The notes under the pieces are model-generated. The model saw only the letters and a list, made by a program, of their open reading frames with translations. It made no database searches and was not told where the DNA came from. A stretch of DNA of 64,000 nt from Streptomyces sp. PTY087I2 (lineage in GTDB: Bacteria; Actinomycetota; Actinomycetes; Streptomycetales; Streptomycetaceae): positions 1 to 64,000 of the forward strand of contig NZ_LZRD01000022.1 in the NCBI RefSeq assembly GCF_001687325.1. The letters are read 5' to 3'. Shown piece after piece: positions 34,180 through 43,585 of this stretch. The translations under genes and the position numbers were made by a program. The first letter of the stretch is position 1. Each line of letters starts with the position of its first letter.

Positions 34180-34292
34180 CACTTTCCACCGTTCCAGCAG
34201 ATCCCGCTGCGGCCTGTGGACAGCCCCCGCACTGTGGACAACTCCGTCACCCGATCCGGTGAGCCCCGCCCTTCCCAGCGGCAGTCGCCCCG

Positions 34293-35189
34293 CTACGGCA
34301 GCGTGATCCCCGTGTCGATCCCGTCCAGCGCATGGGCGCACGTGCAGTTGCGGCTCTCGTTCGCCGGCAGGCCTGCCACCGCGTCGAACAGCACCGAGCG
34401 CAGCCGGTCCACATTGGCCGCGAACACCTGGAGCACCTCCTCGTGCGAGACGCCCTCGCCCGCCTCGGCCCCCGCGTCCAGGTCGGTCACCAGGGTCATC
34501 GTGGTGTAGCAGAGCCCCAGCTCCCGGGCGAGGACCGCCTCCGGGTGCCCGGTCATGCCCACGACGGACCAGCCCATCGCCGCGTGCCAGCGCGACTCCG
34601 CGCGGGTCGAGAACCGGGGCCCCTCGACCACCACCAGGGTGCCGCCGTCCACCGGCTCCCAGTCCCGGCCGCGGGCCGCCGCGAGCGCGGCCTTGCGGCC
34701 CTCGGGGCAGTACGGGTCGGCGAAACCCAGGTGAACGACGTTCGGCACGGTCCCGTCGGCCCGGGGCTCACCGTCGTAATAGGTCTGCACGCGGGCCTTC
34801 GTGCGGTCCACCAGCTGGTCGGGGACGAGCAGGGTGCCCGGCCCGAACTCCGGCCGCAGCCCGCCCACCGCGCACGGCCCGAGCACCTGCCGGACGCCGA
34901 CGGAGCGCAGCGCCCACAGGTTGGCCCGGTAGTTGATGCGGTGCGGCGGCAGGTGGTGGCCGCGTCCGTGGCGGGGCAGGAAGGCCACCCGGCGGCCGCC
35001 GAGCTCGCCGAGGAAGACCGAGTCGCTCGGCTTTCCGTAGGGGGTGTCCACGGCGACCTCGGTGACGTCCTCCAGGAAGGAGTAGAAGCCCGAGCCGCCG
35101 ATGACACCGATCTCCGCGGACCCCTCGGCCCCCGCCGTACCCGTACCCGTACGCGTACCGGAGTTCGTTTCCGTATGTGCGTTCACCAT
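34293..35189 (-). CDS. mtnP: S-methyl-5'-thioadenosine phosphorylase
   Basis: A 298-residue cytoplasmic enzyme that cleaves methylthioadenosine with phosphate to adenine and methylthioribose-1-phosphate, salvaging the by-product of polyamine synthesis. Motifs of the MTAP/PNP family-2 are GVIGGSGFY (28-36), PRHGRGHHLPPH (72-83), NYRANLWAL, VVVEGPRFSTRAES and GMTGHPEAVLAREL. A Gly/Thr-rich arm of about 20 residues precedes the core, encoded by a GTACGG-type DNA repeat. The related purine nucleoside phosphorylase activity cannot be excluded. Confidence 0.9.
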   Translation of the reverse strand: MVNAHTETNSGTRTGTGTAGAEGSAEIGVIGGSGFYSFLEDVTEVAVDTPYGKPSDSVFLGELGGRRVAFLPRHGRGHHLPPHRINYRANLWALRSVGVRQVLGPCAVGGLRPEFGPGTLLVPDQLVDRTKARVQTYYDGEPRADGTVPNVVHLGFADPYCPEGRKAALAAARGRDWEPVDGGTLVVVEGPRFSTRAESRWHAAMGWSVVGMTGHPEAVLARELGLCYTTMTLVTDLDAGAEAGEGVSHEEVLQVFAANVDRLRSVLFDAVAGLPANESRNCTCAHALDGIDTGITLP

Positions 35190-35230
35190 GCGGTCACCGT
35201 ATCCGCAGGGGTGTCGGCCCGGGGAAACGC

Positions 35231-35264
35231 CCGGACCCCGCCGAGCGGTCTCGGCGGGGTCCGG
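35231..35264. terminator. Terminator after FmdB-like gene
   Basis: A perfect 15-base stem (35231-35245 with 35250-35264) and a 4-base loop, 42 bases downstream of the minus-strand FmdB-like gene. It is the strongest hairpin in this part of the window. Confidence 0.85.
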
Positions 35265-35306
35265 TGAAAAGCAGGTGGTGCGAAAGCAGATGGGGCGTAC
35301 GCGGGC

Positions 35307-35645
35307 TCAGGCGGCCGACGTACCGCTCGACGACGAGGCCGCCGCGGGGGCCGACGACGAGGAGGCGGACGACGAGGCGCTCGACTTCGTGTCCGAGCCC
35401 GTCGACGACGAGGACGAACCCGAGTCGGACGACTTCGAGGACGACGCCGGCGTGCTGCTCGACGAGGAGCCGCGGCTGTCGTTCCGGTAGAAACCGGAAC
35501 CCTTGAAGACGATGCCGACCGCGGAGAACACCTTCTTGAGGCGTCCGTCGCAGCTCGGGCACACGGTCAGGGCATCATCGGTGAACTTCTGCACCGCCTC
35601 GAGGCCCTCGCCGCACTCGGTGCACTGGTACTGATAGGTCGGCAC
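35307..35645 (-). CDS. FmdB-type zinc-ribbon protein, Ruc-like redox chaperone candidate
   Basis: The 112-residue protein begins with a zinc ribbon (C8-x2-C11...C29-x2-C32) and the FmdB pattern KVFSAVGIVFKGSGFYRND, then has about 50 residues of almost pure Ser/Ala/Thr/Asp, surely disordered. This matches Mycobacterium tuberculosis Rv0991c (Ruc), a redox-regulated chaperone with a zinc ribbon and unstructured tail that belongs to the HrcA regulon. A CIRCE element lies just upstream here as well. The GTG start follows GGAGGAG. Chaperone function in this organism is inferred. Confidence 0.88.
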   Translation of the reverse strand: MPTYQYQCTECGEGLEAVQKFTDDALTVCPSCDGRLKKVFSAVGIVFKGSGFYRNDSRGSSSSSTPASSSKSSDSGSSSSSTGSDTKSSASSSASSSSAPAAASSSSGTSAA

Positions 35646-35654
35646 TTGCTCCTC

Positions 35655-35681
35655 CTGGCACTCTCACTCAATGAGTGCTAA
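35655..35681 (-). promoter_or_regulatory. CIRCE element (HrcA operator) upstream of the FmdB/Ruc-like gene
   Basis: On the minus strand this reads TTAGCACTC-N9-GAGTGCCAG. The CIRCE consensus is TTAGCACTC-N9-GAGTGCTAA; seven of nine positions of the second arm agree and the first arm is perfect. It lies directly before the GGAGGAG site of the zinc-ribbon gene, so HrcA repression and heat induction are expected. Confidence 0.85.
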
Positions 35682-35711
35682 CGACGCTCCATACTGACGT
35701 ATTCCGTCGGA

Positions 35712-36992
35712 TCAGTCCACCGTGACCGGCTCGCGGTGACCGATCCCACGTGCCACCGTGCGTCCCTGGGACTTCGGAGTCAGCCGGGAGCGCAGGGCGA
35801 GCAGGGTCATCAGGGCCAGGGCGGTCCCGGCCAGGGGGACCAGGAATCCGGTGCTCGCACCGTGGGCGTCGGCGAGCCGCCCCGCCACGGTCACGGCCGC
35901 CGCCTGTCCGAGTGCCACCGCGCCTGTCAGCCAGGTGAAGGCCTCCGTACGGGCGGTGGCGGGTACCAGCGCCTCGACGAGGGTGTAGCCGCTGATCAGG
36001 GCCGGGGCGATGCAGAGGCCGACCAGCAGGCCGAGCCCGGCCAGCAGCGGCACCGAGTGCACGGCCCACAGGCCGGACGCGGTCAGGGTCAGCGCCACGT
36101 ACCCGACGATCAGCCGGCGGCGCGGGCTGCTCTTCCAGGCGATGGCGCCGCAGGCGATGCCGGCCAGCATGTTGCCCGCGGCGAAGATCCCGTAGAGCAC
36201 CCCGTTGACGCCGGGGTGGCCGATCTCCTCGGTGAACGCGGTCAGCGAGACCTGCATCCCGCCGAAGACCGCGCCGATGCCCAGGAAGGCGATGGCCAGG
36301 ACGCGTACACCAGGAACGGAGAGCGCCGAGGCGTGCGGTTCGGCCGCGGTGGCCTTGGCGCGCGGGGCGGGCTGGGTGGCGCGCTGCGCCGCGAAGAGGA
36401 GGCCGCCGACCAGGGTCAGGGCGGCTTCCGTGATCAGGCCGGCCGCCGGATGCACGCCGGTGCACAGCGCGGTGGCGATCACCGGGCCCAGGACGAACGT
36501 GAACTCGTCCGTCACCGACTCGAACGCGGCCGCCGTGGACATCAGCGGGGAGGCCGGCCGGTCGGGGGTCGCCCCCAGCATCGCCGCCCAGCGGGCCCGC
36601 ACCATGGGGCCGATCTGCGGGATCGACGCACCGGTCGGCACGGCGGCGGCGAACAGCGCCCACAGGGGCGCGTCCGCCAGCGCCAGGACGGTCAGGGCGC
36701 TCACGGAGACGGCGTGGAGAAGAACCCCGGGCACCAGGACGGCGCGCTGGCCGAACCGGTCGGCGAGTTTGCCGCTCTGCGGGGCGAACAGCGCCATGGA
36801 GACGCCGGAGACCGCCGCGACGGCGCCCGCGCTGCCGTACGAGCCGGTCGTGTGCTGCACGAGGAGGACGATGCCGATGGTGAGCATCGCGAAGGGCTGC
36901 CGTGCGGCGAAGCCCGGGAGGAGGAAGGTCCACGCACCGGGGGTGCGCAGCAGTTGCCCGTATCCGGGGCGGTCGGAGACCGTGGTTGCCAC
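35712..36992 (-). CDS. MFS transporter (12-helix)
   Basis: A 426-residue permease with about twelve spans and GKLADRFGQRAV (motif A) after the second. GTG 36992 (ATTVSDRPGYGQLLRTPG) is used, since coding character begins there; the frame stays open to 37214 through a stretch rich in Arg without membrane segments. The substrate is unknown and no regulator is adjacent. The CIRCE element lies between its end and the FmdB-like gene, so it does not control this gene. Confidence 0.85.
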   Translation of the reverse strand: MATTVSDRPGYGQLLRTPGAWTFLLPGFAARQPFAMLTIGIVLLVQHTTGSYGSAGAVAAVSGVSMALFAPQSGKLADRFGQRAVLVPGVLLHAVSVSALTVLALADAPLWALFAAAVPTGASIPQIGPMVRARWAAMLGATPDRPASPLMSTAAAFESVTDEFTFVLGPVIATALCTGVHPAAGLITEAALTLVGGLLFAAQRATQPAPRAKATAAEPHASALSVPGVRVLAIAFLGIGAVFGGMQVSLTAFTEEIGHPGVNGVLYGIFAAGNMLAGIACGAIAWKSSPRRRLIVGYVALTLTASGLWAVHSVPLLAGLGLLVGLCIAPALISGYTLVEALVPATARTEAFTWLTGAVALGQAAAVTVAGRLADAHGASTGFLVPLAGTALALMTLLALRSRLTPKSQGRTVARGIGHREPVTVD

Positions 36993-37357
36993 GGCCTTGC
37001 CTTTCTGCCGCCTGGTAGCCCTGCTTCCCGGCGCCCTTGTGGGGCGGGCCGGACGGAAGCGGCCGAGAGCTGTCCTCTTCGCGCGGAACTGCGGTAGATG
37101 CCGGGCGACTCGCTGCAAGCGGCGAAGAAGCGCCGGGCGAAGAGACACCACGACCGCCATACGGTCGCGCCAGCTCTGCATCAGACAGAGTTGGTCGATC
37201 AGGTTTGCCTTCATGGTACAGGCAGGAAGCCCTGTGTGCCTGTGATTGCGCCCAGGGCTTCCGTATCAGCCTGTGATCTACGACGCGTTCGCCGCGGGTT
37301 GCCTGTGTTGTCACCTCTAAGAGGCCCGGAAACCAAAAGGCTCAGGATCCAAGAGGC
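36993..37357. other. Intergenic region upstream of MFS gene
   Basis: In these 365 bases I see no independent gene. An Arg-rich open frame in phase with the MFS gene (ATG at about 37160) could be an N-terminal extension or leader peptide but has no membrane or domain features. A hairpin at 37225-37262 and several CCTGTG motifs are the only visible signals. Confidence 0.5.
37225..37262. terminator. Hairpin downstream of K+/H+ antiporter gene
   Basis: A perfect 10-base stem (GGAAGCCCTG / CAGGGCTTCC) with an 18-base loop, 96 bases past the antiporter stop. It may instead be a leader structure of the MFS gene. Confidence 0.5.
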
Positions 37358-39007
37358 TCAGGGGCGGGTCTTCGTACCGCTGCCGGCGCCGCCGCTCCCG
37401 TTGACGCCGGTACGGGTGTCGGCACCGGCGCCGCCGAGCTTCTTGGCCAGTTTCATCGCCTGGGGGATGGCCGACCCGCCCTGCGGCCCCGTGGCGCCGG
37501 GGGCCCCGGAAGCGGGGGATCCCGTACCCAGCCAGCCGGCCAGCTTGCCGCCCTCGGCGACCGCCCGCAGGCGTTCCTCCGCCCGGTCGCGCACCGGGTC
37601 GGTGGCCACCACCAGCAGCTCGTCCCCGCGCCGCAGCACCGTCGCCGGGGACGGCACGAAGCTCTGGTTCTCCCGGACCACCAGCGTCACGGCGGCCCCG
37701 GCCGGGAGCCGGAGCTCGCCGACCTCGACGCCGTGCATCTTCGACTTCGCCGGGACGGCGACCGACAGCAGGTGGCCGCGCAGCCGCTCCAGCGGGGCCG
37801 ACTCGATGCCCAGGTCGTCGGCCTCGGCCGGGTCCTCGGCGATGTTCAGCCTGTTCGCGACCCAGGGCAGCGTCGGGCCCTGGATCAGGGTGTAGACGAT
37901 GACCAGGACGAAGACGATGTTGAAGATGCGGGTGCTGCCCTCCACCCCGGACACCATCGGAATGGTCGCCAGGATGATGGGCACCGCCCCGCGCAGCCCG
38001 GCCCAGGACATGAGGATCTTCTCGCGGCCCGGGATCCGGAACGGCGCGAGGCTGAGGAAGACCGACACCGGCCGGGCCACCATGGTCAGCACCAGGCCCA
38101 CCACGACGGCGGGCCAGAAGTCGTCGACCAGGTCGTGCGGGGTGACCAGCAGGCCGAGCAGCACGAACATGCCGATCTGGGCCAGCCAGCCGAGCCCGTC
38201 GGCGAAACCGCGCGTGGCGGGCCAGTGGGGCAGCTTGGAGTTGCCGAGGATCATCGCCGCCAGGTAGACGGCGAGGAAACCGCTGCCGTGGGCCAGGGCG
38301 CCCGTCGCGTACGCCGAGACCGCGATGGCCATCACGGCGATCGGGTAGAGGCCGGAGGCGGGCAGCGCCACGTGCCGCAGCCCCAGGGACCCCAGCCAGC
38401 CCACCGTGATGCCGATCGCGGCGCCGATGGCCAGCTCCATCGCGATCTCCGCGACCAGGACGTACCAGTGCTCGACCGGGCCGACGGCGGACAGCGCCAC
38501 GACCATGATGACGACGGGGGCGTCGTTGAAGCCGGACTCGGCCTCCAGGACGCCGGTGATCCGGGGCGGCAGCGGCACCTTGCGCAGCACGGAGAAGACG
38601 GCCGCGGCGTCGGTCGAGGAGACGACCGCGCCGATGATGAGCGCCTGGCGCCAGTCCAGGCCGACGAGGTAGTGCGCGGCCGATGCGGTGATGCCCACGC
38701 TGATGGCGACGCCGATCGTGGAGACCACGGCGGCGGCGGGCAGGACGGGTCTGACCTCTTTCCACTTCGCCCCGAGTCCGCCCTCGGTCAGGATGACGAC
38801 CAGGGCGGCGTAGCCGATCACCTGCGTCAGCTCGGCGTTGTCGAACTTGACGTCGAAGATGCCGTCCTGCCCCAGGGCGATCCCGATGCCGAGATACAGG
38901 AGCAGGCTGGGGAGCCCGCTGCGCGAGGAGATCCGTACCGCCGCCACGGCGACGAGCAGGACGAGCGAGCAGACGAGCAGGAGTTCGTTGAGCGCGTGGA
39001 CAGTCAG
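37358..39007 (-). CDS. Potassium/proton antiporter, CPA1 type with TrkA-C domain
   Basis: The 549-residue protein exchanges K+ (or Na+) for H+ across the membrane. The transport domain spans about residues 1-400 with a dozen helices; GAVVSSTDAAAVFSVLR and EAESGFNDAPVVI carry the conserved acidic ion-binding residues. A TrkA-C (RCK-C) regulatory domain follows (VGELRLPAGAAVTLVVREN...RRGDELLVVATD), then a Gly-rich tail. The frame supports an extra first helix (NELLLVCSLVLLVAVAAV) starting at CTG 39007, with GGAAGGA seven bases before it and no ATG, GTG or TTG that would keep the helix whole. A CTG start is therefore proposed. Confidence 0.88.
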   Translation of the reverse strand: MTVHALNELLLVCSLVLLVAVAAVRISSRSGLPSLLLYLGIGIALGQDGIFDVKFDNAELTQVIGYAALVVILTEGGLGAKWKEVRPVLPAAAVVSTIGVAISVGITASAAHYLVGLDWRQALIIGAVVSSTDAAAVFSVLRKVPLPPRITGVLEAESGFNDAPVVIMVVALSAVGPVEHWYVLVAEIAMELAIGAAIGITVGWLGSLGLRHVALPASGLYPIAVMAIAVSAYATGALAHGSGFLAVYLAAMILGNSKLPHWPATRGFADGLGWLAQIGMFVLLGLLVTPHDLVDDFWPAVVVGLVLTMVARPVSVFLSLAPFRIPGREKILMSWAGLRGAVPIILATIPMVSGVEGSTRIFNIVFVLVIVYTLIQGPTLPWVANRLNIAEDPAEADDLGIESAPLERLRGHLLSVAVPAKSKMHGVEVGELRLPAGAAVTLVVRENQSFVPSPATVLRRGDELLVVATDPVRDRAEERLRAVAEGGKLAGWLGTGSPASGAPGATGPQGGSAIPQAMKLAKKLGGAGADTRTGVNGSGGAGSGTKTRP

Positions 39008-39225
39008 GGTCCGTTCCTTCCCTGCGTGCGCCTGCCGGATCGGCCCCCGGCAGCCAGGTACTTCGTTACCTTACCTAATCGTTAACGATTCCTTGACGGC
39101 TTCGAGTGTTCGTGCGAGGAAGACGCAAATGGATGCATCCCTATACCGCGTCCGAGTGGCTTCTCCGCTGCGCCTATGGTTGCTCCTGCACTCCCAGGAC
39201 CACCCTGCCCCCTCGAAGGACAGCG

Positions 39226-41970
39226 ATGCCCGCCAACACAACCGCCTCTTCCGGCCCTTCCGACGAGAAGAAGCCCGGCAGGAAGAAGGGGCGACGCGCC
39301 CGCCTGATCGTGCTCGTCCTGGTGCTGGCGCTCGTCGCGGGTGTCGGGTACGGGGCGTACTGGTCCGTATCCACCGTGCGGGCCTCGTACCCGCAGACCA
39401 CCGGGTCGATAACGCTCGACGGCCTTTCCGGCGACGTCGAGGTCAAACGCGACTCCTACGGGATTCCGCAGATCTACGCGGACTCCGACGCCGACCTCTT
39501 CCGCGCCCAGGGCTTCGTCCAGGCCCAGGACCGCTTCTGGGAGATGGACGTCCGGCGGCACATGACGTCCGGCCGGCTCTCCGAGATGTTCGGTTCCGGG
39601 CAGGTGGAGACCGATGCCTTCCTCCGCACGCTCGGCTGGCGGCAGGTGGCGCAGAAGGAGTACGACGAGGTGCTCGACGCGAGCACCAAGAAGAACCTCC
39701 AGGCGTACGCGGAGGGCGTCAACGCGTATCTGAAGGGCAAGGAAGGCCGGGACATCTCGGTCGAGTACGCGGCGCTGGGCCTGACCAACGACTACAAGCC
39801 CGGCAAGTGGACCCCGGTCGACTCGGTGGCCTGGCTCAAGGCGATGGCCTGGGACCTGCGCGGCAACATGCAGGACGAGATCGACCGTTCGCTGCTGACC
39901 AGCCGCCTCGACCAGGACCAGATCGAGGACCTGTACCCCGGCTACCCGTACAAGCAGCACAAGCCGATCGTCGAGCAGGGCGCGATCTCGCCGGTCACCG
40001 GGAAGTTCGACCCCGAGGCGACCCCGTCGGACTCCATCGGCTCCGCGACCCCCCAGGGTGCCGGCGAGGGCCTGACCACCCAGCTCGCCGCGCTCTCCGA
40101 CACCCTCGACGAGATCCCGGCGCTGCTCGGCCCGAACGGCAACGGCATCGGCTCGAACTCCTGGGTCGTCGGCGGGGCGCACACGACGTCCGGCAAGGCG
40201 CTGCTCGCGAACGACCCGCACCTCGCGCCGATGCTGCCCTCCCTCTGGTACCAGATGGGCCTGCACTGCCGGAAGCTCTCGGCGACCTGCCAGTACGACA
40301 CGGCCGGCTACACGTTCTCCGGCATGCCCGGTGTGATCATCGGCCACAACCAGGACATCGCCTGGGGCCTGACCAACCTGGGCGCCGACGTCACCGACCT
40401 CTTCCTGGAGAAGGTCTCCGGCGACGGCTATCTGTACGACGGTGCGACCAAGCCGTTCAAGACCCGCGAGGAGACCATCAAGGTCGCGGGCGGCCGGGAC
40501 CGGACGATCACCGTCCGCGAGACCAACAACGGCCCCCTGGTCTCCGACCGCAGCAAGGAACTGGACAAGGTCGGCCAGAAGGCGCCCGTCAGCAACGCCG
40601 CCCCCGACCGGGCCGACGGGTACGCGGTGGCCCTGAAGTGGACCGCGCTCCAGCCGGGCAAGTCCATGGACGCCGTCTTCGCGATCAACCGGGCCAAGGA
40701 CTTCACGACCTTCCGGGCGGCCGCGCAGAACTTCGAGGTCCCCTCGCAGAACCTCATCTACGCCGACACCGAGGGCAACATCGGCTACCAGGCCCCGGGG
40801 AAGATCCCGGTCCGCTCCGCGGGCTTCGACGGTACGGTCCCGGCGCCGGGCTGGGACCCGAAGTACGCGTGGAAGGGCTACATCCCCTTCGACGAGCTGC
40901 CCTACGAGTACAACCCGGACCGCGGCTACATCGTCACCGCCAACCAGGCCGTCATCGACGAGAAGAAGTACCCGCACCTCCTGACCAAGGACTGGGGTTA
41001 CGGCGCCCGCAGCCAGCGGATCAACGACCTCCTCGCCCAGAAGATCAAGGGCGGCGAGAAGGTCTCGACCGATGACATGCAGAAGATGCAGATGGACAAC
41101 TTCAGCGAGATCGCCGCGCTGCTGGTGCCCGAGCTGAAGAAGATCAACATCTCCGACCCGAGCGTCCGCGAGGCCCAGAAGCTGCTGGAGGGCTGGGACT
41201 ACACCCAGGAGGCCGACTCGGCCGCCGCCGCGTACTTCAACGGCGTCTGGCGCAACATCCTGAAGCTCGCCTTCGGCAACAAGCTGCCCAAGGAGCTGCG
41301 GGTCAAGGGCGACTGCATCAATGTGCCGCCGGCCAAGAACAGCGGCCCGGCCGACCAGCAGAGGAAGCTCGTCCGCGAGTGCGGCCAGCGCGACGGCGAC
41401 ACCGCGCAGCCGGACGGCGGCGACCGCTGGTTCCAGGTGGTCCGCGAGATCGTGGACGACCAGGACAACGCGTGGTGGAAGGCGCCCGCCCGGGGCCGCG
41501 AGGACGCCCTGGAGAGCCGGGACGACCTGTTCGCCCGGGCGATGGAGGACGCCCGCTGGGAGCTGACCTCCAAGCTCGGCAAGAACATCTCCACCTGGAG
41601 CTGGGGCCGGCTGCACCGGCTCACGCTGAAGAACCAGACCCTCGGCACCGAGGGCCCCGGCCTGCTCCAGCGGGCGCTCAACCGCGGCCCCTGGAACCTC
41701 GGCGGCGGCGAGGCCGCGGTCAACGCCACCGGCTGGAACGCGGCCGGCGGCTACGAGGTCATCTGGGTGCCGTCGATGCGCATGGTCGTCAACGTGGGGG
41801 ACTGGGACAAGTCCCGCTGGATCAACCTCAGCGGGGCCTCCGGGCACGCCTTCAACGCGCACTACACCGACCAGACGGACAAGTGGGTCGGCGGCGAACT
41901 GCTCGACTGGTCCTTCGGGACCGAAGCGGTCGACGCGTCCACCGTCGACACGCTGACGCTGAAACCGTAG
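39226..41970 (+). CDS. Penicillin acylase family protein
   Basis: A 914-residue Ntn hydrolase precursor. A membrane anchor (27-46) follows a Lys/Arg-rich start, so it is exported. The family self-cleaves to expose an N-terminal Ser; the site is before Ser310 in GIGSNSWVVGG, as in the beta chain SNxW of penicillin G acylase. GKALLANDPHLA then follows as usual. Members hydrolyse amide bonds of beta-lactams, acyl-homoserine lactones or lipopeptides; specificity cannot be read. ATG 39226 follows AAGGA. It is divergent from the antiporter gene, with 218 bases between them. Confidence 0.92.
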   Translation: MPANTTASSGPSDEKKPGRKKGRRARLIVLVLVLALVAGVGYGAYWSVSTVRASYPQTTGSITLDGLSGDVEVKRDSYGIPQIYADSDADLFRAQGFVQAQDRFWEMDVRRHMTSGRLSEMFGSGQVETDAFLRTLGWRQVAQKEYDEVLDASTKKNLQAYAEGVNAYLKGKEGRDISVEYAALGLTNDYKPGKWTPVDSVAWLKAMAWDLRGNMQDEIDRSLLTSRLDQDQIEDLYPGYPYKQHKPIVEQGAISPVTGKFDPEATPSDSIGSATPQGAGEGLTTQLAALSDTLDEIPALLGPNGNGIGSNSWVVGGAHTTSGKALLANDPHLAPMLPSLWYQMGLHCRKLSATCQYDTAGYTFSGMPGVIIGHNQDIAWGLTNLGADVTDLFLEKVSGDGYLYDGATKPFKTREETIKVAGGRDRTITVRETNNGPLVSDRSKELDKVGQKAPVSNAAPDRADGYAVALKWTALQPGKSMDAVFAINRAKDFTTFRAAAQNFEVPSQNLIYADTEGNIGYQAPGKIPVRSAGFDGTVPAPGWDPKYAWKGYIPFDELPYEYNPDRGYIVTANQAVIDEKKYPHLLTKDWGYGARSQRINDLLAQKIKGGEKVSTDDMQKMQMDNFSEIAALLVPELKKINISDPSVREAQKLLEGWDYTQEADSAAAAYFNGVWRNILKLAFGNKLPKELRVKGDCINVPPAKNSGPADQQRKLVRECGQRDGDTAQPDGGDRWFQVVREIVDDQDNAWWKAPARGREDALESRDDLFARAMEDARWELTSKLGKNISTWSWGRLHRLTLKNQTLGTEGPGLLQRALNRGPWNLGGGEAAVNATGWNAAGGYEVIWVPSMRMVVNVGDWDKSRWINLSGASGHAFNAHYTDQTDKWVGGELLDWSFGTEAVDASTVDTLTLKP

Positions 41971-41973
41971 GCC

Positions 41974-42585
41974 CTACGAAGGGTTCACGAAGCGCCGCGC
42001 TCCGGCCGGTGTGACCACGGCGTCCACGGGGTGGTCGTGCGGTTCCGACGGGACCCGCGCGACCACCTCGTTCTCGTACAGGAGCACGACGAGCGACGGG
42101 TGCGCCCCGGCGGCCGTCAGCCGGGCCAGCACCCGGTCGTAGCTGCCGCCGCCCCGCCCCAGCCGCATCCCGGACCCGTCCACCGCCAGGCCGGGCAGCA
42201 GCACCGCGTCGGCGGCGATGACGGCGTCGGGGCCCAGGCGCGGCCCGTCCGGCTCCAGGAGCCCCCGCCCGGCCGGGAGCAGGTGCGCCGGGCCCTCGTA
42301 GGCCGCCCAGTCCAGGTCGTTGTCGGCCAGGAGGACCGGCAGCAGCACCCGCACGCCGCGCCCGCGCAGCGCCTCCAGGAGGGCGCGGGTGCCCGGTTCG
42401 CGGCCCACGGAGACATACGCGGCGACCGTACGGGCGTCGGCCAGTTCGGGGAGGTGCAGCGCGGCGTCGGCGAGAACCGCGGCGGCCCGGAGCGCGTCCT
42501 CCTTCGTCAGAAGGGCCCGGGCGGCGAGCAGTTCGCGCCGCAGAGAGCCCTTCGCGGACGTCTTTCCGGACTTGTCGGTGTTCAT
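41974..42585 (-). CDS. 5-formyltetrahydrofolate cyclo-ligase
   Basis: The 203-residue enzyme converts 5-formyl-THF to 5,10-methenyl-THF with ATP. The diagnostic motif is MRLGRGGGSYDRVL (about 150), with AYVSVGREPGTRALLEAL before it. ATG 42585 is used; an in-frame ATG about ten codons upstream is possible, and neither has a strong ribosome binding site. It is divergent from galU, as the M. tuberculosis homolog Rv0992c is from galU. It ends four bases from the penicillin acylase stop. Confidence 0.9.
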   Translation of the reverse strand: MNTDKSGKTSAKGSLRRELLAARALLTKEDALRAAAVLADAALHLPELADARTVAAYVSVGREPGTRALLEALRGRGVRVLLPVLLADNDLDWAAYEGPAHLLPAGRGLLEPDGPRLGPDAVIAADAVLLPGLAVDGSGMRLGRGGGSYDRVLARLTAAGAHPSLVVLLYENEVVARVPSEPHDHPVDAVVTPAGARRFVNPS

Positions 42586-42678
42586 TGGTGACTCGCACGA
42601 TTCTCGTATGGGCATATTTAAGGACGAAGTTAACCGGAATATCAGCTTCCGGCCGTGTGCACCCGTTAAGGTCGGCAC

Positions 42679-43581
42679 ATGACTCAGTCGCCCTCCAGGA
42701 TCAGCAAGGCCGTCATCCCGGCAGCAGGTCTCGGCACCCGGTTCCTGCCCGCCACGAAGGCCACTCCGAAAGAGATGCTGCCTGTCGTCGACAAGCCGGC
42801 CATCCAGTATGTCGTCGAGGAAGCCGTGGCAGCGGGCCTCTCCGACGTACTGATGATCACCGGTCGCAACAAGCGCCCCCTGGAGGACCACTTCGACCGC
42901 AACTACGAGCTGGAGTCCGCGCTCACCCGCAAGGGCGACGCCGAACGCCTCGCCAAGGTCCAGGAGTCCAGCGACCTCGCCACCATGCACTACGTGCGCC
43001 AGGGAGACCCCCGCGGCCTCGGGCACGCCGTGCTGTGCGCCGCCCCGCACGTGGGCGACCAGCCCTTCGCGGTGCTCCTCGGCGACGACCTGATCGACCC
43101 GCGCGACGCGCTGCTGGCCCGGATGGTCGAGGTCCAGGAGCGTGAGGGCGGCAGCGTCATCGCGCTGATGGAGGTCGACCCCTCGCAGATCCATCTGTAC
43201 GGCTGCGCCGCCGCGGACGCCACCGTCGACAGCGACGTCGTCCGCGTCACCGACCTGGTCGAGAAGCCCGACCCGGCCGACGCCCCCAGCAACCTCGCCA
43301 TCATCGGCCGGTACGTCCTGGACCCCGCGGTCTTCGACATACTGCGACACACCGAGCCGGGCCGCGGCGGCGAGATCCAGCTCACCGACGCGCTCCAGCT
43401 GCTCGCCGCGGACGAGAAGATCGGCGGCCCCGTGCACGGCGTCGTCTTCAAGGGCCGCCGCTATGACACCGGCGACCGCAGCGACTATCTGCGCGCCATT
43501 GTCAGACTGGCGTGCGAACGTGAAGACCTGGGGCCGGACTTCCAAACCTGGCTGCGCAAGTACGTCGCTGAGGAGATGTAA
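42679..43581 (+). CDS. galU: UTP-glucose-1-phosphate uridylyltransferase GalU
   Basis: A 300-residue nucleotidyltransferase making UDP-glucose for cell-wall glycans, trehalose and exopolysaccharide. The N-terminal AAGLGTRFLPATKATPKEMLP is the nucleotide-binding signature; VEKPDPADAPSNLAIIGRYVL and GRGGEIQLTDALQ are conserved. It starts the operon galU-glp-moaC-mog-GNAT, with glp four bases downstream. The upstream gap to the divergent cyclo-ligase gene is AT-richer (CATATTTAAGG) and should hold promoters. Confidence 0.96.
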   Translation: MTQSPSRISKAVIPAAGLGTRFLPATKATPKEMLPVVDKPAIQYVVEEAVAAGLSDVLMITGRNKRPLEDHFDRNYELESALTRKGDAERLAKVQESSDLATMHYVRQGDPRGLGHAVLCAAPHVGDQPFAVLLGDDLIDPRDALLARMVEVQEREGGSVIALMEVDPSQIHLYGCAAADATVDSDVVRVTDLVEKPDPADAPSNLAIIGRYVLDPAVFDILRHTEPGRGGEIQLTDALQLLAADEKIGGPVHGVVFKGRRYDTGDRSDYLRAIVRLACEREDLGPDFQTWLRKYVAEEM

Positions 43582-43585
43582 CCCC

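Noticed and set aside
39082..41862. 926-codon minus-strand frame
   Set aside because: It mirrors the penicillin acylase gene, whose Ntn cleavage site and family motifs are clear.
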